A stretch of DNA of 64,000 nt from Diogma glabrata (lineage: Eukaryota > Arthropoda > Insecta > Diptera > Cylindrotomidae). The DNA lies in contig OY856188.1 in NCBI GenBank assembly GCA_963693315.1, positions 163,204,002 to 163,268,001 of the forward strand, read 5' to 3'. Below the pieces are notes generated by a model that saw nothing but the letters and a program-made list of their open reading frames with translations, did not search any database and had not been told where the DNA came from. Positions within the stretch are counted from its first letter, which is position 1, and each line of letters opens with the position of its first letter. This document shows positions 1 through 10,792 of the stretch, piece after piece. The position numbers were made by a program, and so were the translations under genes.

Positions 1-1663
1 GAATAGGGTTTCAATTAGTGTGAAAAGATAATTATCATGTTTTGGGACACATTGATCAAAGTGGTGGGGGGTCTACCATACAAATGCTGACTTTTCACAC
101 TTTGTTTTTTAAGTTTGTTGGGAGCGTACAGACTTCATTCATTATTCAATTTTAATGACACTTTGGAAAAAGATGGAAACTTAAGTAACAAAGAACTGAT
201 TAGTTTTTGGATAATATTGGAATAAGTGGTGGGGGTCCTCCCGAACACCTGTTTAATGTGTCACACTTTTTTCAATGTTTGTTGGGAGCACACAGCATTC
301 GTCCGTGAACGAATTTTGATGACACTTTGGAAAAAGATGCAAACATGTATGGCAAAGAACTGATTAGTTTTTGAGCGATAGTGAACAAAGTGGTGGGGGG
401 TCCCTGGAGCACCTGTTTTTTTGAAAGCTCTATAACTTCTGTACGTGATAAGCGAATTGGATGAAACTTGGTACATGAGTATGTAGTACGGTTTAAAATA
501 GTTCTGCATCCCAACTTCCCGTTTTTCACTTCCGGTAAAAAAATTTTTTTTTTACTTTTTTGAAGTTTTTTCAGTGTCTTTATGCACACTACAGCCTACA
601 ATAATGAAGTGATTATGATGAAACTTATGGAATAGGGTTCCAATTAGTGTGAAAAGATAATTATCATGTTTTGGGACACATTGATCAAAGTGGTGGGGGG
701 TCTACCATACAAATGCTGACTTTTCACACTTTGTTTTTTAAGTTTGTTGGGAGCATACAGACTTCGTTCATTATTCAATTTTAATGACACTTTGGAAAAT
801 GATGGAAACTTAAGTAACAAAGAACTGATTAGTTTTTGGATAATATTGGAATAAGTGGTGGGGGTCCTCCCGAACACCTGTTTAATGTGTCACACTTTTT
901 TCAATGTTTGTTGGGAGCACACAGCATTCGTCCGTGAACGAATTTTGATGACACTTTGGAAAAAGATGCAAACATGTATGGCAAAGAACTGATTAGTTTT
1001 TGAGCGATAGTGAACAAAGTGGTGGGGGGTCCCTGGAGCATCTGTTTTTTTGAAAGCTCTATAACTTCTGTACCTGATAAGCGAATTGGATGAAACTTGG
1101 TACATGAGTATGTAGTACGGTTTAAAATAGTTCTGCATCCCAACTTCCGGTTTTTCACTTCCGGTAAAAAAAAATTTTTTGTACTTTTTTAAAGTTTTGT
1201 CAGTGTCTTTATGCACACTACAGCCTACAATAACGAAGTGATTATGATGAAACTTATGGAATAGGGTTCCAATTAGTGTTTGTTGGAAGCATACAACATT
1301 CGTTCGTTAAGTAATTTTGATTACACTTTGCAAAAAGATGCAAATATGTATGGCAAGGAACTGATTAGTTTTTTTAGTGATAGTGAACAAAGTGGTAGGG
1401 GGTCCTCCAAGCACCTGTTATTTTGGAAGCTCAATAACTTCTGTACCTGATAATCGAGTTGGATGAAATTTGGTACATACACATTTAGTACGGTTTACAA
1501 CAGTTCTGCATCCTAACTTCCGCTTTGTCACTTCTGATAAAATTTTTTTTACTTTTTCTCGTGCAACAGAATTTATGTTTGTTGGGATACTACTGCCTGC
1601 TTTAATATTTTTATTATTAGAACTACGAAGTCCATAATATTGGTTAGCTTTTAATTAAAGTAT
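1..1663 (+). repeat. 629-bp tandem repeat, two full copies and a partial third
   Basis: The sequence starting at 1 recurs almost unchanged at 630 and again at 1259, giving a period of 629 bp; the third copy lacks its first ~300 bp and then runs to about 1663. Each unit is built from related sub-blocks: a GTGGTGGGG word occurs near 61, 226 and 390 and again 629 bp later, and the block beginning TTTGTTGGGAGC occurs twice per unit. So this is a higher-order repeat with roughly 165-bp sub-units. The same family is found inverted at 60878-61556 and 63912-64000. Short open frames here run on both strands and follow the repeat, so I do not treat them as genes. It could be a satellite or the long subterminal repeat of a large DNA element. 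Confidence 0.9.
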
Positions 1664-1681
1664 TTTATGGATATTTTTTTA

Positions 1682-1967
1682 TGATTTTAAATTTATCACT
1701 ATTCAAATAACATAATAATAATCTTATTCAACAAAAAGTAATTAATTAATCGCAACAAATCAAAACCAAAAATAATTTTTCCATTTTTAACTTGACCAAA
1801 GCACGGTCACTGAATAATTAATTCGACAACCAACATTTCTTTTCCTTCTTTTTTTTCCCAAAAAAATATTATTTTAGAATTTCGTTTTTTTAATTGATAT
1901 TAAACAGGATAATCAGACAAAAAAAATTTATAAAAAAAAAGTTGCAATGAATCAGGGTTTTGCAACA
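1682..1967 (-). repeat. 3' LTR of the gypsy element
   Basis: This stretch matches 9901-10186 almost base for base, including the AT-rich body and the GCAATGAATCAGGGTTTTGC block at the inner end. The match may extend about 10 bp further out through a T-run (from 1671), but TG/CA ends favour 1682. The near identity of the LTRs suggests a fairly recent insertion. Confidence 0.85.
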
Positions 1968-2040
1968 GTCGTGGGGACGTACCTACCCCTGAGATATCTT
2001 ATGCTTAACCGACTGAGCTAGCCGATCATGGAACCACTAA
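1968..2040 (-). other. tRNA-like sequence between pol and the 3' LTR
   Basis: On the minus strand this gap reads GGCTAGCTCAGTCGGTTAAG, which is a good tRNA 5' half with a canonical A-box (TAGCTCAGTCGG). Further on, a GGGG/CCCC pair could form a poor T-arm, but the loop is 9 nt and there is no proper B-box. A polypurine tract would be expected here and I do not see one. It may be a tRNA remnant or chance resemblance; it is not a functional tRNA gene. Confidence 0.35.
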
Positions 2041-2045
2041 CTCTA

Positions 2046-5000
2046 TTAGCATTTTACGTCTTTGAAATGGTACCTCCCTAGACTTTTACCCTGACTGTCT
2101 TCCACGTCGCACATAACATGACCAACCAATTTAGTCACAACAGCTGGTATGTATTTTGGAGCTAGCTTTGATGCAAACCGCTCGCTTGCCTTACTTTGTG
2201 TAAAGTTCTTTACATATACGGTTTGACCTACTGTTATACGGGGAACTCGAGACCGTAAGTTGTACCTTGAACACATCTTTTCATTAGCTTGACTCAGATG
2301 TTTTTGAGCCTCTTGATAACGCTGATGTAATACATCTGGTTTTTCAGTTAAGCTGGCATAACCACCCGTAAAATCGTGAATTTGGCGTAGAATTGAATAG
2401 CTGGAGCCATGGAGGAGGGGGTGTTGACCAAACACTAAAAAATGTGGTGAAAATTGAGTTGATTGATGAACACAGTTCCTTAAAGCATGCGTGATTGCAT
2501 TTAGATTTTCATCCCATACTTTGTGGTCGGCTTTGATATAGGCTCTTATGGAAGAAATCAAGGTTCTATTGACCCGCTCTGACGCATTAGCCTGTGGTGA
2601 GTACTTGGCAGTAAAAATGTGTTCTACTCCGTATTTAGAGCACAGAGATTTTGTTAGTTGTGATTCGAATTGTCGTCCATTATCTGTTACTAGTACCTCC
2701 GGTACACCAAACAGAAGAAAAATTTGATCTTCTAAAAATTTACAAACTTCCACCGCCGTGGCTTGCCTCACGGCTTTCGTTTGCACGAATTTGGTAAGAT
2801 GATCAACAGCTATAATTATGGAAGTGTTACCTTTTTTGGTTCTAGGGTAAGGACCAAGAAAGTCCACATATATTCGTTGCCAAGGGCGAAATGTCATGTC
2901 AAATGAACCTAAAGGAGGTCTAGTAATGTAATTAGCCGCTTTGTTGGATTTGCAGCTGGTACACAGTCCAACAAATCGTTTAACCTCAGTAGTCATACTG
3001 GGCCAAAAATAGTAACGGCGAATTAGTTCTATAGTTTTACTTATTCCTAAATGGGCTGACGTTGGTGGACAGTGCGCTAAAGCTATTACCTTTGGCCGCA
3101 ACGCTTCTGGAATAAGTAGCTTCCAACTAGGTATATCAGTTTCTGGTTCAACATTTGGATGAACATTGATAAACGCATGAGCTCCTACCACTTTTAAATT
3201 GGTTTTACCTTTAGATCCATCTAGGTTGTGTATTAGATCTCTATATTCCACCGAGTTAAACTCTGGCGCGTTAAGGTCAATATGTAAAGGTAAATCCGAA
3301 TTAGGAATAGTATTTAGAATTATGGAATCCATGTCCATTCGAGATAGTGCATCTGGAACGGCATTTTGAGAGCCTTTGCGATACTCAATCTCAAAATTAT
3401 ACCCCTGCAACTTAAGACTCCAACGAGCCAGTCTTCCTGTTGCATCCTTTAAGGACATCAACCACGTTAAGCTCGCGTGGTCTGTTATGACAGTAAATGG
3501 CAAACCCTCAACATATGCACGAAACCGTTTAATGGCCAGCACGGCAGCTAGGCACTCCAACTCTGTAACACTATAATTACGCTGCGCGCCGTTTAGTTTA
3601 TGAGACATGAAGGCTATGGGTCTATCATGACCTTCAATATCTTTTTGGAAGAGCACAGCTCCGACTCCACTACTGCTAGCATCACATTGTATAAAAAATC
3701 TTTCTTCGTAGTTTGGGGTGATCAGCACGGGGGCGGAAGTTAAAGCGTCTTTTAAAGACTTGAACGCGTTTTCAGCATCGATGGACCAAACAAATTTTTG
3801 CTGTTTCTTTAACATGTTCGTTAAGGGAGCCGATAACGTTGAATACCCGCTAATAAAGCGTCTGTACCATCCAGTTATGCCCAGAAACCGTCTTATTTGA
3901 CGTACATTTTTAGGGGTTGGGAACTTAGAAATGGCTTCAACCTTGTCTAGGTTAGGTCTTAATCCTCCCTCACCAATAACATAACCGAGGTAATTTATTT
4001 CTTTCAGAAGAAAATTGCTTTTTTCTATATTTATAGTTAGTCCGGCGCGTGTAATCCTTTCAGCAACATCGGATAAGAGCGATAGGTGTTCTTCGAAAGT
4101 TGATGTGGTGATCAACAGATCGTCTAAATAAACAAATACTCGGTCATGAAGATGATGGGGAATCACTTTATTCATTAACCTACACAAGGTTTGAGGCGCA
4201 TTGCAAAGACCAAAGGGCATAACTCGAAACTGGTAAAGAGGTCTTCCGGGGATACTAAAAGCAGTTTTATCTTTAGAGTTTGGGTCCAAAGGAATTTGCC
4301 AAAAGGCATCCTTTAGATCCAAACTAGAAATATAACGTGTTTGATCCAGTCTACTGAGGAGTCCTTCTATTAATGGTAGGGGATATGCGTCTTTTTTCGT
4401 TACTAGGTTGAGCCTGCGAGCATCTAGGCATAACCGTGCTTTTCCGTTTGATTTTCTTACAATTGCCATCGGTGAGCTCCATCCACTATTACTTTCTTCT
4501 ATAACATTCAGTTCGAGCATCCGGTCAATTTCTTTATAAATTTCCTTTTGCACGGCCGGGGAAACAGCATAGTGCCGTTGTTTTACCGGTACCGCATCTC
4601 CAACATCAATGGTGTGACATAATAAATTAGTTCGTCCCAGACCTTGTTTTTCAAAACTGGGTAAAAGTCTTACTATTTCATCCAATCTTTCCTGTTGCGC
4701 AGCCGATAAATTCTGGTGATGATTGTCTACCTGAGTAGAAGCAGATATTTCCGATACTAAATTCGGTTGTAGATTAAAATTTTCCCAAAAGTCATAGCCA
4801 AGGTATAAACTTTGACTTAGACTCGGGACAACATAAAATCTCATATCTAAAGTTCTATTGTTATATGATACATGCGCATTCACATAACCTATTACCTGTT
4901 GCGGGGAACCACTGGCAGTACGGACTGAAGTTTTCATTGGATGAAGCAGAAGGTTATGAATTTGGATTAGGCTGAGGGAATCTTTACCCAAAGCACTAAT

Positions 5001-5351
5001 GTTCGCGCCACTATCTAATAGCCCTCGCATGGCTATACCATTTAATTCTATGTTGGCATAGGGTCTATTATCATTGACAACCTCCTCCAGAGTGTCAAAG
5101 ACAGTTTCGGAAATATTCTTTTGAACTTTTCGTCGATGGCGAAAATAATTGATGGAGCGTTGGTAGCGTGGTTTTTTGGAAAAAAGACTAGAGACTAAGT
5201 GTGGATGAGTCATTTTTAAGTGGTCCGTGGTGGACCAGGATTGTTGTTGCTTGGATTGTTTGGTCCTATTATCGCAGGTGGTTGAATACGGAGATGACGA
5301 GATCCTGTCGCTCGCATCTCCGCAGGGAAGTTTCCCTGTGATCGATTGCAA
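2046..5351 (-). CDS. pol: Gypsy Pol polyprotein: protease, RT, RNase H, integrase
   Basis: An intact 1101-codon frame. Numbering from the first in-frame Met: aspartic protease DSGA at 113-116; reverse transcriptase with SLDLKDAF (first catalytic Asp at 345) and the YLDD box at 408-411; RNase H beginning near FIQCDASSSG (about 553); integrase zinc-binding H760, H767, C797, C800 and catalytic D830, D890, E925 (D,D34E spacing). These copy the element's RNA into DNA and insert it. The true N-terminus is probably made by -1 frameshifting from gag, because the frames overlap by 136 bp and a slippery heptamer with stem-loop lies at 5290-5336; the Met at 5351 is only the first one in frame. All key catalytic residues are present. 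Confidence 0.95.
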   Translation of the reverse strand: MQSITGKLPCGDASDRISSSPYSTTCDNRTKQSKQQQSWSTTDHLKMTHPHLVSSLFSKKPRYQRSINYFRHRRKVQKNISETVFDTLEEVVNDNRPYANIELNGIAMRGLLDSGANISALGKDSLSLIQIHNLLLHPMKTSVRTASGSPQQVIGYVNAHVSYNNRTLDMRFYVVPSLSQSLYLGYDFWENFNLQPNLVSEISASTQVDNHHQNLSAAQQERLDEIVRLLPSFEKQGLGRTNLLCHTIDVGDAVPVKQRHYAVSPAVQKEIYKEIDRMLELNVIEESNSGWSSPMAIVRKSNGKARLCLDARRLNLVTKKDAYPLPLIEGLLSRLDQTRYISSLDLKDAFWQIPLDPNSKDKTAFSIPGRPLYQFRVMPFGLCNAPQTLCRLMNKVIPHHLHDRVFVYLDDLLITTSTFEEHLSLLSDVAERITRAGLTINIEKSNFLLKEINYLGYVIGEGGLRPNLDKVEAISKFPTPKNVRQIRRFLGITGWYRRFISGYSTLSAPLTNMLKKQQKFVWSIDAENAFKSLKDALTSAPVLITPNYEERFFIQCDASSSGVGAVLFQKDIEGHDRPIAFMSHKLNGAQRNYSVTELECLAAVLAIKRFRAYVEGLPFTVITDHASLTWLMSLKDATGRLARWSLKLQGYNFEIEYRKGSQNAVPDALSRMDMDSIILNTIPNSDLPLHIDLNAPEFNSVEYRDLIHNLDGSKGKTNLKVVGAHAFINVHPNVEPETDIPSWKLLIPEALRPKVIALAHCPPTSAHLGISKTIELIRRYYFWPSMTTEVKRFVGLCTSCKSNKAANYITRPPLGSFDMTFRPWQRIYVDFLGPYPRTKKGNTSIIIAVDHLTKFVQTKAVRQATAVEVCKFLEDQIFLLFGVPEVLVTDNGRQFESQLTKSLCSKYGVEHIFTAKYSPQANASERVNRTLISSIRAYIKADHKVWDENLNAITHALRNCVHQSTQFSPHFLVFGQHPLLHGSSYSILRQIHDFTGGYASLTEKPDVLHQRYQEAQKHLSQANEKMCSRYNLRSRVPRITVGQTVYVKNFTQSKASERFASKLAPKYIPAVVTKLVGHVMCDVEDSQGKSLGRYHFKDVKC

Positions 5352-7132
5352 TTGTTACAATGTGGCTTAAGAACCTCTGGTGTTCCACATCCGTAGCAAA
5401 ATATGCCTCGACAAGGTTGATCACAGTCAAAGTATGAATGGCCCAATCTTCGACAATTCCAACAAGTATAGAGGACAGGAGGACAAAAATTTTGTGGTTT
5501 TATATTGCTAGTGGTCCTCAAACGACCAAGCTGAACTGCCTCTATATGTTCTTTATTTTCAACGTTCATACCGTTATAATTAATACTCGGGATACTGTGT
5601 GGAGTGGTGATAAAGGAATTATCTACTTCATGAATGTTAAATCGCATGTTCATGGACGTTTCTGGGGTATATCCTTCCATCTTCCAAACATCTTCCGTAG
5701 CAACACACGTGCTAACTAAGTCTGCCATAGATTGAACGAACTTACCAGCCAAATGAACACGCAGTCCCGGGCGCATATTATTTCGCAGAATTTCCAGTAG
5801 CTCAACATCTAACAAAGCTACTCTCAAGGGTACTGCTATTTTTATTATATCGTAATAGAAATCAAGGAAAGGCTCTTTAGGCTTTTGTTTACGGTTGTTG
5901 ATCAACTGCCGTATATCTGCATCGGTGCGTCGGTCTTGGAATCGATGTATAAAGGACCCTTTCAATTGTGACCAATTACAATTGGGATTGCAATGTATCG
6001 TTAACCAATAATGTTGTTCAGCCGTTCCTTTTAGCAAAATACACACATCGTTCACTAATTGTTTTAGAGACACACCATTTTTAACTGCCAAATGCTCTAC
6101 TCTAAATAAAAATGATTCAACAGCCATTCCAGAAGATGAACCATCAAATAAAATGCCCCATCTATAAACAGGTGTACCAGTATTGTTCCAATCACTTCCA
6201 CGGTTACTTGCAGGTGCAGTGAAGTTCATTCGATGAGATACCGATGGTGGAGGTACAGCTGGGTCGTAAGCTAACAGGTCATTTGCTCTTTGCAATTGTA
6301 TGTTTGATAGAGGATTGTTACCAATTGCCACCGAAGGCTGAGGGTTAATCTGGGCAAAACGCCGATTGACCTCGTTAATCATTTCGGAAAGTTCTCCCAT
6401 ATGTGTTGTTATATTAACAGCGGATACGTCGGAACGGTTGTTCACATGTTGAGACTGATTATGCATGGTAGTTGTAGGGTTTGTATTAATGCCACCCTCA
6501 GGTGTTCTTAAATCAGTATGTGTTTGCAAATTGGGGCTACTCGAAACATGAGTAGGGGTGGACGATTGATTGTTTAAATTTTTACTGCAAGAAGGTAAGT
6601 TCTCTGCTGCGACTTCTGTTTCTTTAATGTCTTCCACCTGAATGCGGTCAATGGACTCAATTGTCCCATTTTTATCTAATTGTATTGTCCGATGTTTATC
6701 AAGGATCTCAATCAGAGCATCACATGATGACAACAACGTAAGAGCGGTCTTGGAGACACCTTTAGCCGTGCTAATCCGGTTAAGACGTCCTTGAATATGC
6801 ATAAGCCGAGATTGAATTACTCTCAACTCATCAATATCAACTGAATCGGACTCTAACGCGACAGTGTTATGCAACTGTTGTTGCACCTCTTTAAGTTTTG
6901 AAGAGCATAACACGATCTCCCTTTTTGGTTGCTTCAATGCGGATTTATGTGCTCTAGTTGGTGGTTCTCTAGTTTTTGCCGCTTCTTCACTTAATATTAT
7001 AGGTAAACTGTCAAATTGGGCCTTTGCCGAGCCCGTTAACTCTCTTATCTGACATTCCACAAGTAACTCGTCAGGGGCTAAAGAATAATAATCCATTCTC
7101 TGTACGTCCAAAAATTTATCAATAAACCCCAA
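5216..7132 (-). CDS. gag: Gypsy Gag polyprotein with zinc knuckles
   Basis: An intact 638-codon frame directly upstream of pol. The N-terminal third is polar and probably helical. The middle, from about YRWGILFDGSS to the ATEDVWK region, has the pattern of a retrotransposon capsid. Near the C-terminus is a classic CCHC knuckle, CWNCRRLGHSYFDC, followed by a cysteine-rich stretch (CYGCGTPEVLKPHCNNC) that resembles a second, altered knuckle. Gag packages the element's RNA into particles. The last 136 bp overlap pol in the -1 frame. The start at 7132 is the first Met; upstream there is no in-frame extension that looks coding. Confidence 0.92.
   Translation of the reverse strand: MGFIDKFLDVQRMDYYSLAPDELLVECQIRELTGSAKAQFDSLPIILSEEAAKTREPPTRAHKSALKQPKREIVLCSSKLKEVQQQLHNTVALESDSVDIDELRVIQSRLMHIQGRLNRISTAKGVSKTALTLLSSCDALIEILDKHRTIQLDKNGTIESIDRIQVEDIKETEVAAENLPSCSKNLNNQSSTPTHVSSSPNLQTHTDLRTPEGGINTNPTTTMHNQSQHVNNRSDVSAVNITTHMGELSEMINEVNRRFAQINPQPSVAIGNNPLSNIQLQRANDLLAYDPAVPPPSVSHRMNFTAPASNRGSDWNNTGTPVYRWGILFDGSSSGMAVESFLFRVEHLAVKNGVSLKQLVNDVCILLKGTAEQHYWLTIHCNPNCNWSQLKGSFIHRFQDRRTDADIRQLINNRKQKPKEPFLDFYYDIIKIAVPLRVALLDVELLEILRNNMRPGLRVHLAGKFVQSMADLVSTCVATEDVWKMEGYTPETSMNMRFNIHEVDNSFITTPHSIPSINYNGMNVENKEHIEAVQLGRLRTTSNIKPQNFCPPVLYTCWNCRRLGHSYFDCDQPCRGIFCYGCGTPEVLKPHCNNCNRSQGNFPAEMRATGSRHLRIQPPAIIGPNNPSNNNPGPPRTT
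5290..5336 (-). promoter_or_regulatory. -1 ribosomal frameshift signal joining gag to pol
   Basis: On the coding (minus) strand the heptamer GGGAAAC (5330-5336) sits in the gag frame as CAG-GGA-AAC, the exact phase for X XXY YYZ slippage. After an 8-nt spacer comes a stem-loop at 5290-5321: GGAGATG pairs with CATCTCC and an inner CGAG pairs with CTCG, with one bulged base and a 9-nt loop. Slipping by -1 enters the pol frame, which is open here. Heptamer, phase, spacer and stem all fit a standard -1 frameshift site; activity is inferred. Confidence 0.8.
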
Positions 7133-9900
7133 AAAAAATAATTTAAGTATATGGAAATAAAATTAAAGTACACTTCAACTGTTCGTAGATAACGTAAGCG
7201 TATTTCAAAAAAAAAATATTTTATAATAATGTAATACCGAAAATATCGTATCTTTAATGTTAATGAAAGTAATATTCCTAAATTGGTATATAAAAAAAAT
7301 TGGAACAAAACGTATTTTATACGAGTAAGAAAAACATATAAAATATTTGTATTCTTATCAAAGAAAAAAAAAGAAATAAGCAACAAAATGTGGTCCATAA
7401 ATAATATTAAAATTAAATTTAAAAATAAAAAAAAAAAAATACTCGCTAGTGTTCTGGAGTGAATTATTTTTGGCTTAACTTTACTAACCTTTATTTTCTT
7501 TTATATAGTTTATACAATACAAAAGTAACTAATATTTACTAAATTGGATTTTTTTTTTTTTTTTAACAAACAATAATATTAAAATAGCACTACAACTGAA
7601 GTACTAAAATTATTTGGTCTTTATTTTCTTTTCTTAAACAATCCGTGAATTGTGGGATAGCTAGAGAGGAAAGAGGAAGAGATGCGGGAATTAAATCACT
7701 ATAACATAAGCGGTAGGACCAATCAAAATATTCCGAACCAAGACAATTTCCAAAGAAAAGAATAGTTCTTAAGGAACAAAAAAAATTAAAACAAAATTTT
7801 GAAAACAAAACCATAAATATGCAAATGCAATACACACCTTGAATTTTCTTGAATAGAACCTCAGAAGTATGATACTCCTAACACTGCACTCAAATCATGA
7901 TTTATAATAATGAAAAACCGTGCGATCATACCTTGAGTATTAAGCAACTAAGATGAATGCTTGAAGCGTAAAAAAAAATTCTTTTGGAAACGATTACGAT
8001 GCAAGTGGAGTACCGCGATTAAATTCAAACGTCGGTTGACGGAAATTGTACGAACCTTGCAAACGAAATCGTTGACCAGTATCAAAATTTTTAAGGAAAT
8101 TCAGGTATGAACAAGGAATGTCTCGTCCTTTGTGTTCTTTGATAGTAAGCAAATAATTCAACAACTACCAAGCTAGGTTTATTTGCTATCAAAGAAAAAA
8201 TTTAAACTGTCACAGACATGGGAATCAATACCAAAGTGGAACACCATGCGCAGTTAAAACTAATACGGACATAAACTTTGTTGCTCTCAAAGATCACGAT
8301 TTATCGAAATCTAAAGCAAATGATCTTATGAACTTTTATGGTTAATGATAAGAAAACGAATTGGTTAAGCCATATTATTTGGGCGCCACTGTAATGATCC
8401 TCAATGCTATCCAGTCTTCTTAATAACAACAGAAGAGTGAATATCATTGAAGACATTATCAGAAATATTTATCCACAAACTCTATACCAGACCGCTATTG
8501 ATCCCGGCTAAAGAATCAGGGTATAGGGAGGTGGGGATTACTGGAGAGTTTTGTGGACCTTGCTAAGCGGAAATAAAAATTATAGACAGCAGAGAAAGAA
8601 ACAAAAAAAAATTTGATGAAAAAAAAAATGTTGATGGGAAATGGTCATTGGTCCCAAGACGTTCATTGGATTGGTCACCGCACTTCAAGAATTCATACCA
8701 TCATCTTCCTTCTTCCCTCCTCACCCCACAAGACAAATGAGAACTAGCCCATATTCAAGAAATATGAATTTAAAGGTCAAAAGGAATTTAAAAGAAAAAC
8801 AAAAAATCGAACAAAATAAATAAGAGACCAATATACATATATATACTTCAATTTCAGTTATATTTCGATATAGTTATATATTTTTATTTGATTTAAATTT
8901 AGCATTGATACTTAAAACTACTTACCATCACCAAAGTATCTAAACATAGTAATCTTAATTAATTAGAATGTAATAGACAACACAAACACATAAATAATTT
9001 TTTCTTGTATATATTTCTATAGCGTTTAATTGTCACATTGATAGCAATTTCCACTAAAACTGTTTTGCTTTAGATTTAAAAATGTACAAAATATTCTAAA
9101 ATTGAAAATTTTTTTTATATATGATTCAAGTACAAAAACTCTCTGTTAGCATCTTCCACTAATCAAACAAAAACGATCCAATATTCCCATTGGAATATCT
9201 ACACCTGACGGTTTTCCTCCTATATTGACATCTTTTGCTTCGATAAAAATCAATATTTCAATATCCAATGTCCAATATCCAAAAAATTCAATATCCTATT
9301 ATTTAGCTCTTTTCTACGTCACAAATGATTTAGTATGATTATTTCAATATGAGTATAATTATTTAACTGTTAACTGTTGTTAACGGTTGATGCTACCGTC
9401 ATCATCCATGTGTCTATTATTTTCCCTTCCACTAATTAAACATTCTACCCGCCTTTTTATTCAATTAACCTAATCCCCAGATCGATTTAGATAAATTATT
9501 TTATTAAGAGATATTACTTTTAGACTGATTTGTTCTTCAATAAAGTTTTCTGATTAAACTGTTTCCTGTGTCCATTCAAACAAATCCAAACAAAATTCGA
9601 CATAAAAAAAAATGATATAATAAAACAGTACCTTTTATGTAGTTGAAATCATATTTTCACTATAATGGTTATTGGTTAATCAACACTAACGGAATATCGA
9701 TCTTAGGATTGATATTGTTCCGATATGAATACATATTGCAAATTTTATTTTATTTTAAACGAAAATCATATTTTCACATAAACACCAATGAATCTATCAC
9801 TATCTTTTAAACAGTTAATAATATTTCCCGATATAAATATTTTCAGTTTTGTAGGATTTAATTAATAGGACATCACAAACATTAAAAATATTTTTTTTTA
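7133..9900 (-). other. Long noncoding leader of the gypsy element
   Basis: 2.77 kb between the 5' LTR and the gag start, far longer than the few hundred bases usual for gypsy leaders. It is AT-rich with homopolymer runs, and no open frame here resembles a known protein. I see no nested element with clear ends. It may hold a decayed insertion, an internal deletion scar, or be a genuine leader. Confidence 0.5.
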
Positions 9901-10186
9901 TGATTTTAAATTTATCACTATTCAAATAACATAATAATAATCTTATTCAACAAAAAGTAATTAATTAATCGCAACAAATCAAAACCAAAAATAATTTTTC
10001 CATTTTTAACTTGACCAAAGCACGGTCACTGAATAATTAATTCGACAACCAACATTTCTTTTCCTTCTTTTTTTTCCCAAAAAAATATTATTTTAGAATT
10101 TCGTTTTTTTAATTGATATTAAACAGGATAATCAGACAAAAAAAATTTATTAAAAAAAAGTTGCAATGAATCAGGGTTTTGCAACA
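9901..10186 (-). repeat. 5' LTR of the gypsy element
   Basis: Match to 1682-1967 along its whole length with only a few differences. Being upstream of gag on the minus strand it is the 5' LTR and should hold the promoter; I cannot pick out a convincing TATA box. Confidence 0.85.
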
Positions 10187-10684
10187 AACTATCCGGATTA
10201 TTCGACCAATAATCACTATTCGATTATCCGGATACTTTTTTGTAATTATCCGGTTATTAAAAAAACCTTTATTTTGTAAAAAAAAATAATCGAATTGCGT
10301 TTCAAAGTTAAAAATATATATTTAAACTGCGTTGCAAAGTTTATTAGTGCAGTGAAGTGACTGTAAGTTAAAAATTTATTTACAACTTCAATGTTATGAA
10401 AACTGTAATCTTTGAATATTTTATGACACACCTCGTCAATCTGCAGTGCAAAGGGTTGTTACAAATATTTATTTGATGCTATATGTTGATTTAAAAAAAT
10501 TAATGTTTTAAAAACATGCAGCCCGCCAATAAAATCTGAAGTGCGCTAGTTTTTTTTAAAGTTTGTTAGAGTAGAGGACACTTTTTAATATTTTATATAT
10601 TTTGCATCTGCTTCAATAAATACAGTATAAATTATAACTATAACTTAAAATTCTATTTTGGTTCGGAGTGCGGTGAAATCTTCG

Positions 10685-10792
10685 TATAATAACGAATATT
10701 TTGCTTGCAAACTGCCTTTTTGATTTCACGCAGTATTTACTGTGTGAAATCAAAAAAGCAGTTTGCAAGTAAAATATACGTTATTTATTATA
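10685..10792. repeat. Hairpin MITE-like palindrome inside hAT copy 1
   Basis: About 45-bp arms containing TTGCTTGCAAACTGC and its reverse complement, with a short central loop near GCAGTATTTACTGT. The arms match apart from a few positions. Not present at the equivalent point of the other hAT copy, so it looks inserted. Confidence 0.7.

Larger units (their letters stand above)
1682..10186 (-). mobile_element. Ty3/gypsy LTR retrotransposon, apparently coding-competent
   Basis: Two matching repeats of about 286 bp (1682-1967 and 9901-10186) bracket intact gag and pol frames read on the minus strand. The LTRs begin TG and end CA. Pol order is protease, reverse transcriptase, RNase H, integrase, as in Ty3/gypsy. 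No env-like frame is present. Two oddities: the flanks show no matching target duplication (left flank leads to the 629-bp repeat, right flank is inside an hAT), and 2.77 kb without coding lies between the 5' LTR and gag. A primer site next to the 5' LTR could not be recognised, so the LTR inner edge is uncertain by a few bases in the T-rich stretch. Confidence 0.88.

Noticed and set aside
261..1216. Repeated short frames at the window start
   Set aside because: Period matches the 629-bp repeat on minus and other frames; no protein motif.
7590..7835. 81-codon minus-strand frame in the gypsy leader as a possible small protein
   Set aside because: Low complexity, hydrophobic from AT bias, no motif and no supporting context.
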